A stretch of DNA of 64,000 nt from Psychromicrobium silvestre (GTDB taxonomy: Bacteria; Actinomycetota; Actinomycetes; Actinomycetales; Micrococcaceae), in NCBI RefSeq assembly GCF_013408295.1, contig NZ_JACBYQ010000001.1, positions 1,054,001 through 1,118,000 of the forward strand, given 5' to 3'. Shown here one piece after another: positions 37,882-48,378 of the stretch (its first letter is position 1; each line of letters starts with the position of its first letter). The notes beneath the pieces are model-generated. The model was not told the origin of the DNA and made no database searches. It saw nothing but the letters and a program-made list of their open reading frames with translations. The position numbers were made by a program, and so were the translations under genes.

Positions 37882-39699
37882 TCAGCGCTCCGGTGAGTCG
37901 GAGTTCGGTGTGGGCTCAGCCGGGGACTGGGTAAAGGCACCTCGATAGCCCGCCTTGCGAACCGCCGTCGGAATCAAGCGATAGCCGCCACGAATCAGCA
38001 CATTACGCAACCATCCGAACGGGCTGATATACCTGGCTGCGAGCATCCGATTCTGTAGGCCAAACTCCGAGGAAAGCATTTTTAGCCCGCCACGGCGGTG
38101 ATAGGCGCCCGCGGAGACTCGGTAGCGCAGCAGTGGCTCGGCTAAGTTCACCGGCCTGGCGCCCTGATGCAAGAGCCTCAGCCAGAGCCAGTAATCTTCC
38201 ACGCCCGGGGTTTCCCCGTATCCCCCGGCGCGTAGCACGGCGCTCTTCCGATACACCACCGAAGGGTGGTGGAAGGGGCTGCGGAATCCGGAGCTGTCCA
38301 AGATCTCCCGCTCATCCAAGGGCACCGGGCGATAGGCAAGCACCCGGGACTCATCCTCACCGATCTCCTCGATAGCTGAACCGACAATGTCGTAGCCAGC
38401 CTCTAAATAGGGCAGTTGCCGTTCGAATCGTTCGGCTAAGGAAATATCGTCGGCGTCCATCCTGGCCACCAGTTCATTGCTGCAGGCGGCTAAGCCTGCA
38501 TCCAGAGCTTGAGCCAGCCCCGTTGCCTGCTCCAGGCGCAGTACCTTGGCGCCCGGAAGGGAGCTTTCTACTTCCCGCAGCAAAGTTTCGATCTCCGGAG
38601 AGACCGGGCCATCGCGAACAATCACGACCTCGGCAGGCGGCCGGCTCTGCTGCACCGTGACCGAGTCCAGGGCACGCCGGAACTTTGCTACGTCGTCGCC
38701 CGCATAGACCGGTAACAAAACCGAAAACTCCGCCGGAGCCACCGCAGAAGCCGTTGCCTCGAGTTTCCACGCCGGCAGTCGATGAACACCTTCGAGCGCC
38801 TGATCGTTTGCTCGCGGTCGTTTTAGCAAACCCTCCCGAGCACCCCGCAAGCCCGCGCGTAACACCACCGAGCGAGAGGAACTGCGACTCACCATGGAAA
38901 GCCAGCGCCGCAAAGTAGCGCCGCCATAGAGCAGCTTCTCACCCGCAGTCAGCGCGGAGGATCTGGTGAACATCCAGAGCTTATTGCGCACCTCGAAGTA
39001 GAACCGCTCCCCCACATCGACGGTGTTGGAATCAAAAACCTTGGTGTGGTGGCTCACCGTGGACTTCTCGCTGGCCAGGGCCAGGCCGTCCTTGGCTAGC
39101 CGGGCGGTGAATTCGAAATCATCGTTCCAGAGGAAATAGTCAACCACCGGCAAACCATCGCGTCGGACTGCCTCAGCCGAGACAAAAAGGGAAACAAAGG
39201 AAGCCGAACGGACCACCCGGGCGGACAGCTTGGCCGCCTTGGCGCGCTCTGCGCCAGCTGCTCCGAAGCGAGTTCGCGGAGAATTCATCGGATGGTCCCG
39301 GCCGTCCGTCCATAACACCCGGCTGGCCACGAAGACCGGGGGCTGAGCGGATGGATACCGCTCCCACAGCGCCACCGCCTCGCTTAGGGTATTCCGATGT
39401 GGCTCGGTATCGTCATCCATAATCCAGAGCAGGTCCGGTCGGTGCCCGGCTAGGGCGTGTGCCATGCCCACCGTGAAACCACCGGCTCCACCGGTATTGC
39501 GATTCAGCTCGACGAGCTCATAGTCGAAGGGCAAGTCCAGACTGCGCAAATACGCCACGGAACCGTCGCTAGATCCGTTATCCACCACGACTAGGGCTGC
39601 GGGAAGCTGATCTGCGGCGACAATAGCGGCAATCGCATTGCGGAGCAGTTCTTCTCGATTGAAACTGACCAGAACCGCAACGACGCGGGTCATCTTCAT
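37882..39699 (-). CDS. Two-domain family 2 glycosyltransferase
   Basis: 605 residues with two GT-A domains. The first (about 1-290) begins VVAVLVSFNREELL and has the metal site IMDDDTEP, like galactofuranosyl/rhamnosyltransferases. The second (about 325-590) begins FSVLLPVYAGDDVAKFRRA and has ARMDADDIS. No membrane helix. The start overlaps the sua5 stop by 4 bp. A wall-polymer role next to wecA is inferred; the sugar is unknown. Possible fusion of two once separate genes. Confidence 0.85.
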   Translation of the reverse strand: MKMTRVVAVLVSFNREELLRNAIAAIVAADQLPAALVVVDNGSSDGSVAYLRSLDLPFDYELVELNRNTGGAGGFTVGMAHALAGHRPDLLWIMDDDTEPHRNTLSEAVALWERYPSAQPPVFVASRVLWTDGRDHPMNSPRTRFGAAGAERAKAAKLSARVVRSASFVSLFVSAEAVRRDGLPVVDYFLWNDDFEFTARLAKDGLALASEKSTVSHHTKVFDSNTVDVGERFYFEVRNKLWMFTRSSALTAGEKLLYGGATLRRWLSMVSRSSSRSVVLRAGLRGAREGLLKRPRANDQALEGVHRLPAWKLEATASAVAPAEFSVLLPVYAGDDVAKFRRALDSVTVQQSRPPAEVVIVRDGPVSPEIETLLREVESSLPGAKVLRLEQATGLAQALDAGLAACSNELVARMDADDISLAERFERQLPYLEAGYDIVGSAIEEIGEDESRVLAYRPVPLDEREILDSSGFRSPFHHPSVVYRKSAVLRAGGYGETPGVEDYWLWLRLLHQGARPVNLAEPLLRYRVSAGAYHRRGGLKMLSSEFGLQNRMLAARYISPFGWLRNVLIRGGYRLIPTAVRKAGYRGAFTQSPAEPTPNSDSPER

Positions 39700-40475
39700 T
39701 CGGCGTCCTGAGCCTGCGCGGTGTCCTGCGCCTCGGCCGAACTCCCGGCGGTGTGCTCAGCGGAGCTCTCGCTCGGAACCTCCGCTGGCATCTCCTGAGC
39801 CGTTACTTCTTCCCCAATATCGAGTACCCCGGGCACCACGGCGCGCAGTTGTTCTAGCGTGATCGCTCCTGCCCGGACCACTCGAAGCCGTTCCCCGGTG
39901 GCATCGACAATGGTGGAAGGCAGAATCTCTTCCGCGCCGGCGCGGGGTCGCTCACCCTCACCCAGGTAGACCTCAACCACCTCACCCAGCTGCTCCCTGG
40001 CTTCGGCGGCATTACGGGCGGTCGGCTGACCGGTCCGATTCGCCGAGGACACCGCAAGAGGGCCGGTCAGAGTCAGCAGGTCCAGGGCCAGGGCATCGTC
40101 TGGCATCCGCAGGGCCACGGTTCCCAGTGCATCACCCAGATCCCATTCCAAGGAGGGCTGAGCGTGAAAGATCATAGTCAGCCCGCCGGGCCAGAAGGCT
40201 TCCGCAAGTTTGCGGGCATCATCGCTGACTTCGGTGGCCAATCCGTCCAGGGTCTGGATTCGCTGAATCAGCACGGGCGGCGGCATTGAACGCCCACGGC
40301 CCTTGGCGGCAAGCAAGGTAGCCACCGCGACCGGAGAGAAAGCATCCGCAGCAATGCCATAGACGGTATCCGTCGGCATCACGATGGTCTGCTTCTGCTC
40401 GATCGCTTTTTTGGCATGCGCCAAGCCTTCAGCGCGCTGGGACTCTATTGTGCAGTCGTAGACGATGGTACTCAC
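39696..40475 (-). CDS. tsaC: Threonylcarbamoyl-AMP synthase (Sua5/YrdC)
   Basis: Makes threonylcarbamoyl-AMP from Thr, bicarbonate and ATP for t6A at position 37 of ANN-decoding tRNAs. YrdC fold at about 15-210 with KQTIVMPTDTVYGIAADAF and SANRTGQPTA. The last 40 residues are a Glu/Ala/Ser-rich tail, not a true Sua5 domain. GTG start. Confidence 0.92.
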   Translation of the reverse strand: MSTIVYDCTIESQRAEGLAHAKKAIEQKQTIVMPTDTVYGIAADAFSPVAVATLLAAKGRGRSMPPPVLIQRIQTLDGLATEVSDDARKLAEAFWPGGLTMIFHAQPSLEWDLGDALGTVALRMPDDALALDLLTLTGPLAVSSANRTGQPTARNAAEAREQLGEVVEVYLGEGERPRAGAEEILPSTIVDATGERLRVVRAGAITLEQLRAVVPGVLDIGEEVTAQEMPAEVPSESSAEHTAGSSAEAQDTAQAQDAE

Positions 40476-40487
40476 TCGGTTATTCTG
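40476..40487 (-). promoter_or_regulatory. -10-like hexamer upstream of tsaC
   Basis: Minus-strand CAGAAT (40487-40482) ends 6 nt before the GTG start and overlaps the end of prmC. Confidence 0.4.
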
Positions 40488-41370
40488 TCATCTCCCCGGC
40501 TCTTTCATCTCCTCCGCCGGATTCACCGAGCACGCCGCTGGTGGCTCGATCCTTGTCCGCAAGATCGAGATGGCCCTGTACCTGGTGGAAGCCCGCCCGG
40601 CTGAATAGCCGCTGGATGGCCTCTGCCTGCACCTCGGCGTGCTCCATCACGAAGTAACCGCCGGGCTTTAGCAAGCGAGCCGCGCTGGCGAGGGCCGCCG
40701 TCGGCAATTCCAGGCCATCAGCGCCGCCGCCGTAAAGCGCAATTTGCGGATCGTGCTCGGCCACCTCGGGTTCCCGGGGGACGGCTGCGGCCGGAATATA
40801 GGGTGGGTTACTGACCACCACGTCAGCCAGGCCATCCAGTTCCGGGAAGGCCGTGCGCAGGTCGCCCAGCCGGAGTTCCACCCCGTGGGGAGCAAGATTA
40901 CGGGCTGCCCAGGCGTGCGCCAGTTCGGAGAGTTCGACGGCGTATACCGAAGCTTGCGGGATTTCCGTGGCGAGTGCGGCGGCCAGCGCGCCGGAGCCGG
41001 TGCCCAAATCGACCAATACCGGCCGATTGACCGAGGCAGCGGTTACCCAATCAATCGCTAGTTGCGCCACGGTCTCGGTCTCCGGCCGTGGTACGAAGAC
41101 TCCGGGGCCGACGGCGAGTTCCAGATGGCGGAAATAAGCCTTGCCGGTGAGGTGCTGAAGCGGTATCCGCTGGGCACGTTCGGCAACTAAATCCGCCAAT
41201 CCCTCTGGCGCCGGAACACCCCGAAGCGCGGCCGCCCGCAATTCACCTAGGTTCAGACTAAGCAGGTGGGCGGCGAGCAACTCCGCGTCCACCCGGGGTG
41301 AAGGTACTCCGGCGGCGGTAAGTGCGGCAGTCGCAACACGTAACGCCTCGGCTAGTTCAAGCTGATCCAT
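40480..41370 (-). CDS. prmC: Release factor glutamine methyltransferase
   Basis: Methylates the Gln of the GGQ motif in release factors. About 296 residues. SAM site LVDLGTGSGALAAALA and catalytic SNPPYIP are clear. The start ATG 41370 (MDQLELAEAL) begins 13 bp after the prfA stop; a longer form from 41400 overlaps prfA by 17 bp and adds 10 residues. prfA and prmC are adjacent, as enzyme and substrate. Confidence 0.93.
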   Translation of the reverse strand: MDQLELAEALRVATAALTAAGVPSPRVDAELLAAHLLSLNLGELRAAALRGVPAPEGLADLVAERAQRIPLQHLTGKAYFRHLELAVGPGVFVPRPETETVAQLAIDWVTAASVNRPVLVDLGTGSGALAAALATEIPQASVYAVELSELAHAWAARNLAPHGVELRLGDLRTAFPELDGLADVVVSNPPYIPAAAVPREPEVAEHDPQIALYGGGADGLELPTAALASAARLLKPGGYFVMEHAEVQAEAIQRLFSRAGFHQVQGHLDLADKDRATSGVLGESGGGDERAGEMTE

Positions 41371-41383
41371 TTCTAACGCTGAC

Positions 41384-42457
41384 TCAGTCGCCCAACGCAT
41401 CCAGTCGAGACTGCTCGTCCATTTCGATGGCAGAGTGAATGACCGGTTCCAGATCGCCGTTCATCACGGCGTCCAGGTTGTAAGCCTTGTAGCCAGTGCG
41501 GTGATCAGCGATCCGATTTTCCGGGAAATTGTAGGTCCGGATTCGCTCTGAACGGTCCATGGTGCGAATCTGAGATTTGCGCTGTGCCGAGTTGGCGGCG
41601 TCGATTTCGGCTTGCTGATGAGCCAAAATACGTGCCCGCAGCACCCGCATACCGGCTTCCCGGTTTTGCAGTTGCGACTTCTCATTCTGCATGGCCACCA
41701 CAATGCCGGTGGGTAAGTGAGTGATCCGCACCGCCGAGTCGGTGGTGTTCACGGATTGTCCGCCGGGACCAGAGGATCGATAGACATCAATCTTCAAATC
41801 GTTCTGGTTGATCTCAACTTCTTCGGGCTCGTCCACTTCGGGCAGCACCAGTACGCCTGCCGCCGAGGTGTGAATGCGGCCCTGTGATTCGGTCACCGGA
41901 ACGCGCTGTACCCGATGCACTCCGCCTTCAAATTTGAGCGAGGCATAAACACCCTCGGCCGGATCATTGGAACGGCCCTTGACCGCGATCGAGATGTCTT
42001 TATAACCGCCCAGATCTGATTCGGTTGAGGAGATGACTTCGGTTTTCCAGCCCTTGGATTCCGCGTAGCGGGTGTACATCCGCACCAGGTCCGCGGCAAA
42101 CAGCGCAGACTCGTCGCCGCCCTCCCCCGCCTTAACCTCAAGGATCACATCACGAGCATCATCCGGATCGCGCGGGATCAGCAAACGGCGTAGTTTCTCC
42201 TGAGCGGTGGCAAGTTGTACTTCCAGCTCCGGAACCTCAGCGGCAAACTCCGGATCCTCGGACGCCATTTCACGGGCAGCCTCCAGATCATCGGAAAGCT
42301 GCTGGACTCGGCTATTGCCTTCGACGATGCTGCTCAGCTCGGCATAGCGACGGCCTAATTTGCGTGCAAGAGCCTGATCGGTATGCACCGCCGGGTCGCT
42401 CAGCTTAAGCTGCAGCTCGGCGTGCTCCTCCAGAAGCCCATGAATGGACTCGAACAT
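41384..42457 (-). CDS. prfA: Peptide chain release factor 1
   Basis: Terminates translation at UAA and UAG. 357 residues, normal. GGQ loop in [16 protein letters not shown] ribosome site GGAAGG precedes the ATG. Confidence 0.97.
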   Translation of the reverse strand: MFESIHGLLEEHAELQLKLSDPAVHTDQALARKLGRRYAELSSIVEGNSRVQQLSDDLEAAREMASEDPEFAAEVPELEVQLATAQEKLRRLLIPRDPDDARDVILEVKAGEGGDESALFAADLVRMYTRYAESKGWKTEVISSTESDLGGYKDISIAVKGRSNDPAEGVYASLKFEGGVHRVQRVPVTESQGRIHTSAAGVLVLPEVDEPEEVEINQNDLKIDVYRSSGPGGQSVNTTDSAVRITHLPTGIVVAMQNEKSQLQNREAGMRVLRARILAHQQAEIDAANSAQRKSQIRTMDRSERIRTYNFPENRIADHRTGYKAYNLDAVMNGDLEPVIHSAIEMDEQSRLDALGD

Positions 42458-42495
42458 CTATCAACCTTCCAACCGTCCGACTAACCGAACAAAAA

Positions 42496-42586
42496 CCAGC
42501 TGTCCCACTGGGTGTTACTGGTGTTGCTGGTGTGAAGAAAATTCCTTCACACCAGCAACATTAGTCACATTGAGTGGGACAGCTGG
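42496..42586. repeat. Intergenic palindromic repeat, copy B
   Basis: The most regular copy. Outer arms CCAGCTGTCCCACT (42496-42509) and the exact complement (42573-42586). Inner arms GTTGCTGGTGTGAAG (42523-42537) and the exact complement (42545-42559) with a 7-nt loop. It lies 12 bp after the rho stop. It could form a long hairpin. Confidence 0.85.
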
Positions 42587-42597
42587 GTAAAAATGGG

Positions 42598-44652
42598 CTA
42601 TTTATCGTCGTCGGATTTAGCGCCTAGGGTGGTTTTCTGAATCTGCATCAGGAACTCCACATTGCTCTGCGTATCGCGAAGCTTGGAGGTGAGCAGCTCA
42701 AGTGCTTGCTGCTGATCCAGACCGGAGAGCACCCGACGCAAACGCCACATGATCTTGATCTCGTCCTTCGACAGCAGGTTCTCCTCGCGACGAGTGCTCG
42801 AAGCATTCACATCCACAGCCGGGAAGATCCGCTTATCCGCCAAGGAACGGGAGAGGCGCAACTCAGAGTTACCGGTACCCTTGAACTCCTCGAAGATCAC
42901 CTCGTCGGCCTTGGAACCGGTCTCCACCAGAGCGCTGGCAATAATGGTCAGCGAGCCACCATTTTCGATATTGCGAGCGGCACCAAAGAAACGCTTCGGC
43001 GGGTAGAGCGCAGCCGCATCCACACCACCGGAGAGGATACGTCCAGAGGACGGCGCCGAGTTGTTGTAAGCCCGGCCCAGACGAGTCATCGAGTCGAGCA
43101 ATACGACGACGTCCATCCCCATTTCCACCAAGCGCTTGGCGCGCTCAATGGATAGCTCGGCAACCTGGGTGTGATCGTCCGCGGGACGATCGAAGGTGGA
43201 GGCAATAACCTCGCCACGCACCGTGCGCTGCATATCGGTGACTTCCTCGGGACGTTCGTCCACGAGCACCATCATCAAATGCACTTCGGGGTTATTGGTC
43301 GTAATCGCCTCGGCGATCGACTGCAAGATGAGCGTCTTACCGGCCTTCGGCGGCGAGACGATCAGACCACGCTGGCCCTTACCAATCGGCGCAATCAGGT
43401 CGATAACGCGGGGGCCGATCTTTTTCGGATCGGTCTCCAGGCGCAAACGCTCGGTGGGGTACAACGGCACCAACTTGGAGAACTCAACACGATCCTTGAG
43501 CTCTTCCGGGTTCTTGCCGTTAACACTGGTCACCCGGACCAGGGCGTTGAATTTCTGCCGCTGGCTCTGATTGCTGCGATCTTCGCCCTCGCGGGGTGCC
43601 CGAATGGCGCCAACCACGGCGTCGCCCTTGCGCATATTGTGCTTCTTGACCTGGGCCAAGGACACGTACACGTCGTTCGGTCCGGGCAGGTATCCGGAGG
43701 TGCGCACAAAGGCGTAGTTCTCCAGCACATCCAGGATGCCTGCTACCGGCAGCAAGACATCGTCTTCGGTGACCTCTACGTCGTCGACCTCTGGGCCTTG
43801 ATTGCGGCCACGGCGGCGATCATTGCGGTCACGGAACCGGTCATTACGGTCATTGCGGTTGCCGCGGTCATTACGATCGCTGCGCTCATTGGTGTTCTCG
43901 CGGCCGTTGCGCTGACGACGACGGTCATTGCGGTTGCCGCGATCCTCACCATCGGTGCGCTCGGCGCGGTTCTGGTTATCCCGGCCCTGGCGGTTATTGT
44001 CGCGACCCTGGTTATCCCGGTTTTGGTTTTCGCGGCCCTGGTTATCCTGCGTGGGCTCTTTTTCGCCCTGCTGCTCGGTGGCCGGCTGAGCGGCTTCGGC
44101 GGCGTTATTGCGACCGTTACCCTCGGACCGACGGCCACGTCCGCGCTGCCTGCGCTGCCCGCTTTCGGCGTTTTCGGAGCTAGCTCCGTTGGCTTCGGCG
44201 CTGGCCTCGGTAACCTCGGTGCTCGCCTCGGCAGCCGGAGCGGCCGCTTCGGTGCTGACCACGCCGTCGCTGGCTGCCCGGCGGCTACGTCCACGCCCTC
44301 GTCCGGTCTTAGCCGGAGCCGCGCCTTCGCTCGGTGCTGCCTCAGGAGCTACCGCAGGGGTTTCCTCGCTAGCAACGGCACGCAAGCTGGTTTTGGCCGA
44401 TCGGCTGGTGCTGGCCTTGCTATCACGGTCCGCAACCGACGATCCACGTTGATGGGCGGTAATCGCCGTCACCAGATCGCCCTTGCGCATCCTGGAGCCG
44501 CCGGTAATCCCGAGCTGGCCTGCAAGCGCCTGCAATTGTGCCAATTTCAAAGCGGCAAGTCCATTGCTTTTCGCCGGAGCCGCGGCACCGCCTGCGGCAT
44601 TATTAATCTCGGCATTTTCCACGCCTGTTGCCAGGCTGGTGGTTTCTGTCAC
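42598..44652 (-). CDS. rho: Transcription termination factor Rho
   Basis: Hexameric RNA helicase. 684 residues against about 420 in E. coli: the N-terminal 290 residues add an Ala-rich part and a long Asn/Arg/Asp/Gly stretch (about 185-275, repeats such as RGNRNDR). The core begins at about 300 with the RNA-binding fold, then Walker A SPPKAGKTLIL and Walker B VDVVVLLDSMTR. GTG start preceded by GGAAGGA. The insert is common in actinobacterial Rho. Confidence 0.95.
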   Translation of the reverse strand: MTETTSLATGVENAEINNAAGGAAAPAKSNGLAALKLAQLQALAGQLGITGGSRMRKGDLVTAITAHQRGSSVADRDSKASTSRSAKTSLRAVASEETPAVAPEAAPSEGAAPAKTGRGRGRSRRAASDGVVSTEAAAPAAEASTEVTEASAEANGASSENAESGQRRQRGRGRRSEGNGRNNAAEAAQPATEQQGEKEPTQDNQGRENQNRDNQGRDNNRQGRDNQNRAERTDGEDRGNRNDRRRQRNGRENTNERSDRNDRGNRNDRNDRFRDRNDRRRGRNQGPEVDDVEVTEDDVLLPVAGILDVLENYAFVRTSGYLPGPNDVYVSLAQVKKHNMRKGDAVVGAIRAPREGEDRSNQSQRQKFNALVRVTSVNGKNPEELKDRVEFSKLVPLYPTERLRLETDPKKIGPRVIDLIAPIGKGQRGLIVSPPKAGKTLILQSIAEAITTNNPEVHLMMVLVDERPEEVTDMQRTVRGEVIASTFDRPADDHTQVAELSIERAKRLVEMGMDVVVLLDSMTRLGRAYNNSAPSSGRILSGGVDAAALYPPKRFFGAARNIENGGSLTIIASALVETGSKADEVIFEEFKGTGNSELRLSRSLADKRIFPAVDVNASSTRREENLLSKDEIKIMWRLRRVLSGLDQQQALELLTSKLRDTQSNVEFLMQIQKTTLGAKSDDDK

Positions 44653-44908
44653 GAAGGATCCTTCCCCCTCGGTACCGGTCCCACGGTGTCCATGGGACCG
44701 CTTTGATTGATGTCAGTCGCAGGTTCCCGAGCTAGTCAGCATGAAGCTGGCGAGCCGATTCCGGCGCTCTGATTTTCAGCAGAGCCGCACTGGGCTGCTC
44801 ATAAGCTGATCGGTGAAACAACTTCCGTGGACACTTCGACGTTCCGGGAAGTCTGCATCTGTGAATATTGCCGATGAATGTATCTCCTGGCAATGGGACA
44901 GGCAGCAA

Positions 44909-45916
44909 TTACCGCCGATGCAACTCCATTTTAGCACCATTGGTGTCGATTTCGAGCTGTTGAACACGCCAGGCCAATTTCGAGGCAAATTCATCGTTCT
45001 CGGAACTGTTCTGAGCAGCTGCCAAGGACTGCGCCAACTGCGCTTGTTCGGCACCGTAAGCGAGCGCCAGCACGGTGGGGCCAGCGCCGGAGATCACCGC
45101 AGCCAGGCCCTGCTTCCGCCAGACCCCCATCAGCTCAGCACTCCCCTGCATGGCCTGAGCGCGATAGCCCTGGTGCAGATAATCCTCGGTGGCTGCCAAT
45201 AGCAGTTCGGGGGCGGTTGAAAGTGCATGGATCAGCAACGCTGCCCTGCCCGAGTTGGCGGCAGCATTCTGATGCGAGACCGAGGAGGGCAGCATGGCCC
45301 GAGCGGTCTCGGTGGAGAGCTCGACGGCGGGCACGGCCACCACCGGGTGCACCTCGGGGCGTACCTGCACCCTGGCACTGCGATAGTTATCGCCCTCCTG
45401 CCAGGAGATCGCCAAGCCACCAAAGAGCGCCGGGGCAACATTATCCGGATGTCCCTCCAATTCGGAGGCCTGTTGGAAAATCCACTGCTCACCATTCTGT
45501 GCCTCGGCCGGAACCAGGGCGTGGGCGGCGCTGATTGCCGCCACAATAGCCGCGGCCGAGGAGCCCAGGCCCCGACCATGCGGAATCACGTTTTCCGCCA
45601 CGATGCGCAGTCCGGAGCGCTGATAACCCAGGCGGCTCAAGGCATGGTCGATGCTGCGCACGGTCAGGTGCGAAGCATCCCGGGGCAGGGATTCCGCTCC
45701 TTCCCCGCTGAGTTCGAAGAGCAGCTCGTCACCGGGCAGGGTCTCCACGGTCAAAGTGTCGTACAAGCTCAGAGCCAAACCAAGCGAATCGAAGCCAGGA
45801 CCGAGATTAGCGCTGGTCGCTGGAACTCGCACAATGACCGACTGCCCAGCCTCGATCCGAGGCAGCTCAGCCTTTTGGGCCAGCTCAGCCCTTTGAGGCA
45901 GCTCAGCAGCACCCAT
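44909..45916 (-). CDS. thrB: Homoserine kinase
   Basis: Phosphorylates homoserine for threonine synthesis. GHMP fold, 335 residues, ATP loop IPHGRGLGSSAAAIVA. Begins exactly at the thrC stop. Confidence 0.95.
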   Translation of the reverse strand: MGAAELPQRAELAQKAELPRIEAGQSVIVRVPATSANLGPGFDSLGLALSLYDTLTVETLPGDELLFELSGEGAESLPRDASHLTVRSIDHALSRLGYQRSGLRIVAENVIPHGRGLGSSAAAIVAAISAAHALVPAEAQNGEQWIFQQASELEGHPDNVAPALFGGLAISWQEGDNYRSARVQVRPEVHPVVAVPAVELSTETARAMLPSSVSHQNAAANSGRAALLIHALSTAPELLLAATEDYLHQGYRAQAMQGSAELMGVWRKQGLAAVISGAGPTVLALAYGAEQAQLAQSLAAAQNSSENDEFASKLAWRVQQLEIDTNGAKMELHRR

Positions 45917-47032
45917 CTAGGCTTCCAGCCCGAGTGCCCGAGCCACGCTCACCACGTCGAACTCCACCTTCTCCGGCTGCACCGGGCTGCCATCGGGCAG
46001 TTTGAGTGCCCAATCCGGGTCCTTCAAACCATGCCCGGTGACCGTGATCACGATGCTCTGGCCTGATGCTAGCTCACCGGAACGGTGTTTCTTCAGGATT
46101 CCGGCTACCCCGGCCGCCGATGCGGGTTCCACAAAAACACCCTCCTGAGAGGAGAGCCAGCGATGTGCTTCTAGAATCTGCTCGTCGGTGACCGCCTCGA
46201 TCACACCACCTGATTCGTCCCGGGCCGCAATAGCCTGCTCCCAGGAAGCCGGGTTGCCGATTCTGATCGCGGTGGCGATAGTATCCGGTTCGTCGATCGG
46301 ATGTCCGGCCACAATCGGAGCAGCACCAGCGGCTTGGAAGCCCCACATTGCGGGAGTCTTGCTGGAGACAGCGGGCAACTCACCGCCGTCGGCTCCCGGA
46401 GTGGGGTTGCTGTAGGGCGCCGCGTATTCCTGATAGCCCTTCCAATAAGCGGTGATGTTCCCGGCATTCCCCACCGGAAGGGCGTGAATGTCCGGGGCGT
46501 CGCCGAGTACATCGACCACCTCGAAGGAACCAGTTTTCTGGCCTTCGATGCGGGCCGGGTTGACCGAGTTAACCAAGAACACCGGATAGGCCTCTGCGAG
46601 TTTACGGGCTACCTCGAGGCAGTTATCAAAATTGCCATCCACCTGTAACAAGGTGGCGCCATGGGCTATCGCCTGGCTCAATTTTCCCATCGAAATCTTG
46701 CCCTCCGGGACCAGCACCGCGCAGTTCAGCCCCGCTGCAGTAGCGTAGGCCGCCGCCGATGCAGAGGTATTGCCGGTGGAGGCGCACACCACAGCCTTGG
46801 CCCCGGCTTCAACGGCAGCGGTGATCGCCATTGTCATGCCGCGGTCCTTGAAACTACCGGTCGGGTTCATACCCTCGACCTTGAGGTACACCGTGCACCC
46901 GGTTAGCTCCGAAAGGGCGCGCGCCGGCACCAAGGGAGTGCCGCCCTCCCCTAGGGTGATGATCTTGGTCTTCTCGGTGACCGGCAAGCGGTCCGCGTAC
47001 TCACGGATTACGCCGCGCCATTGCTGAGCCAT
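45917..47032 (-). CDS. thrC: Threonine synthase
   Basis: PLP enzyme, last step of Thr synthesis. 371 residues. PLP Lys in [11 protein letters not shown]. Starts 5 bp after the hom stop. Confidence 0.95.
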   Translation of the reverse strand: MAQQWRGVIREYADRLPVTEKTKIITLGEGGTPLVPARALSELTGCTVYLKVEGMNPTGSFKDRGMTMAITAAVEAGAKAVVCASTGNTSASAAAYATAAGLNCAVLVPEGKISMGKLSQAIAHGATLLQVDGNFDNCLEVARKLAEAYPVFLVNSVNPARIEGQKTGSFEVVDVLGDAPDIHALPVGNAGNITAYWKGYQEYAAPYSNPTPGADGGELPAVSSKTPAMWGFQAAGAAPIVAGHPIDEPDTIATAIRIGNPASWEQAIAARDESGGVIEAVTDEQILEAHRWLSSQEGVFVEPASAAGVAGILKKHRSGELASGQSIVITVTGHGLKDPDWALKLPDGSPVQPEKVEFDVVSVARALGLEA

Positions 47033-47037
47033 TGCGT

Positions 47038-48378
47038 TCAGATTCCTTCTACTCGCAGAACGGAGGTTATTTCTCTGGTCACCGGCAACTGGCGGATTTG
47101 TTCCACCGTTCCGGCGAGCGCAGATTCAAGCGCTCGGTGGGTGACAATCCGCAACTCCGCATAGTCCTCTTGGTCTACCGAGTCGCGGTGAATGGTCTGC
47201 CGGATGGTCTCGATCGAGACGCCCTGGCCGGCGAAGAGCTGCGCGATCTGCGCCAGCACCCCGGGCTGATCGGCCACGGTGAGGCCAATGCAGTAGCTGG
47301 TTTGCACCGCTTCGATGCCGAGCGCGGCGACTTCCCCGGTGGTGGTTTCGGTCCGTCCCGGGCCGCCCAAGACGATCCTTCGAGCCGCCGAAACCAGGTC
47401 TCCGAGCACGGCGGAAGCGGTTGGTGTACCGCCGGCGCCCTGACCGTAAAACATCAGCTCACCGGCGTATTCAGCCTCCACAAAAACGGCGTTGAAGGCA
47501 CCATGCACGGCAGCCAATGGATGCTCGCGAGGCAGCAGCGTCGGGTGCACGCGCACGCTGACGCCGCCCTCCTCGCCATCCTTAGCGGGGAATTTCTCGG
47601 CAATGGCCAGCAGCTTGATTACCAAGCCGGCTTCTTTGGCTGCCGCAATATCCGCCGCGGTGATCGAGGAGATGCCCTCGCAGTGCACGTTCTCTAGGGC
47701 AAAACGGGTATGGAAGGAAAGCGAAGCCAGAATCGCTGCCTTGGCCGCCGCATCGTGCCCCTCGACGTCGGCGGTCGGATCTGCTTCGGCATAGCCAAGC
47801 CGCTGTGCTTCGGCGAGCGCAGTGGCGAAATCGGCGCCCGTGGAGTCCATCTGATCCAGGATGTAGTTGGTGGTGCCGTTAACGATGCCCAGCACCCGGG
47901 TGATCTGGTCCCCGGCGAGCGAGTCCCGAATGGGACGCAGGATCGGGATCGCTCCGGCCACGGCTGCCTCATAGGACAGTTGCACCCCGGCGGCGTCTGC
48001 CTGCTGATACAGCGTCGCCCCATCGGCGGCCAGCAGGGCCTTATTGCCACTGACCACGCTGGCGCCGTGCGCAATCGCGGTCTGAATTAGGCTGCGCGCT
48101 GGTTCCAGACCACCGAGCAGTTCGATCACTAGATCGGCTTCTTTTACCAAAGCCTCAGCGTCGGTGGTAAGAAGCTCGCGAGGTAATGGAGCGGTGCGGG
48201 GTGCATCCAGGTTCCGCACCGCGATGCCTAGCAGCTCAAACCTGGCGCCGGTTCTAGCGGCCAGGGAATCGGCGTCGTCGAGCAGTATTCTGGCCACCTG
48301 CGCGCCGACATTACCGCCGCCGAGCAGGGCGACTTTGAGCGGCTTATGCGCGAGGACGTGGTTTGTGGGGGCAGTCAT
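47038..48378 (-). CDS. hom: Homoserine dehydrogenase
   Basis: Reduces aspartate semialdehyde to homoserine. 446 residues. NAD(P) site [13 protein letters not shown], catalytic region INGTTNYIL and [16 protein letters not shown]. The C-terminal ACT domain (about 365-446, [15 protein letters not shown]) gives Thr feedback control. Start overlaps the lysA stop by one base. Confidence 0.96.
   Translation of the reverse strand: MTAPTNHVLAHKPLKVALLGGGNVGAQVARILLDDADSLAARTGARFELLGIAVRNLDAPRTAPLPRELLTTDAEALVKEADLVIELLGGLEPARSLIQTAIAHGASVVSGNKALLAADGATLYQQADAAGVQLSYEAAVAGAIPILRPIRDSLAGDQITRVLGIVNGTTNYILDQMDSTGADFATALAEAQRLGYAEADPTADVEGHDAAAKAAILASLSFHTRFALENVHCEGISSITAADIAAAKEAGLVIKLLAIAEKFPAKDGEEGGVSVRVHPTLLPREHPLAAVHGAFNAVFVEAEYAGELMFYGQGAGGTPTASAVLGDLVSAARRIVLGGPGRTETTTGEVAALGIEAVQTSYCIGLTVADQPGVLAQIAQLFAGQGVSIETIRQTIHRDSVDQEDYAELRIVTHRALESALAGTVEQIRQLPVTREITSVLRVEGI

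Noticed and set aside
43171-44706. 511-codon open frame on the plus strand
   Set aside because: Antisense to rho; its hydrophobic repeats are the mirror of the Asn/Arg-rich insert.
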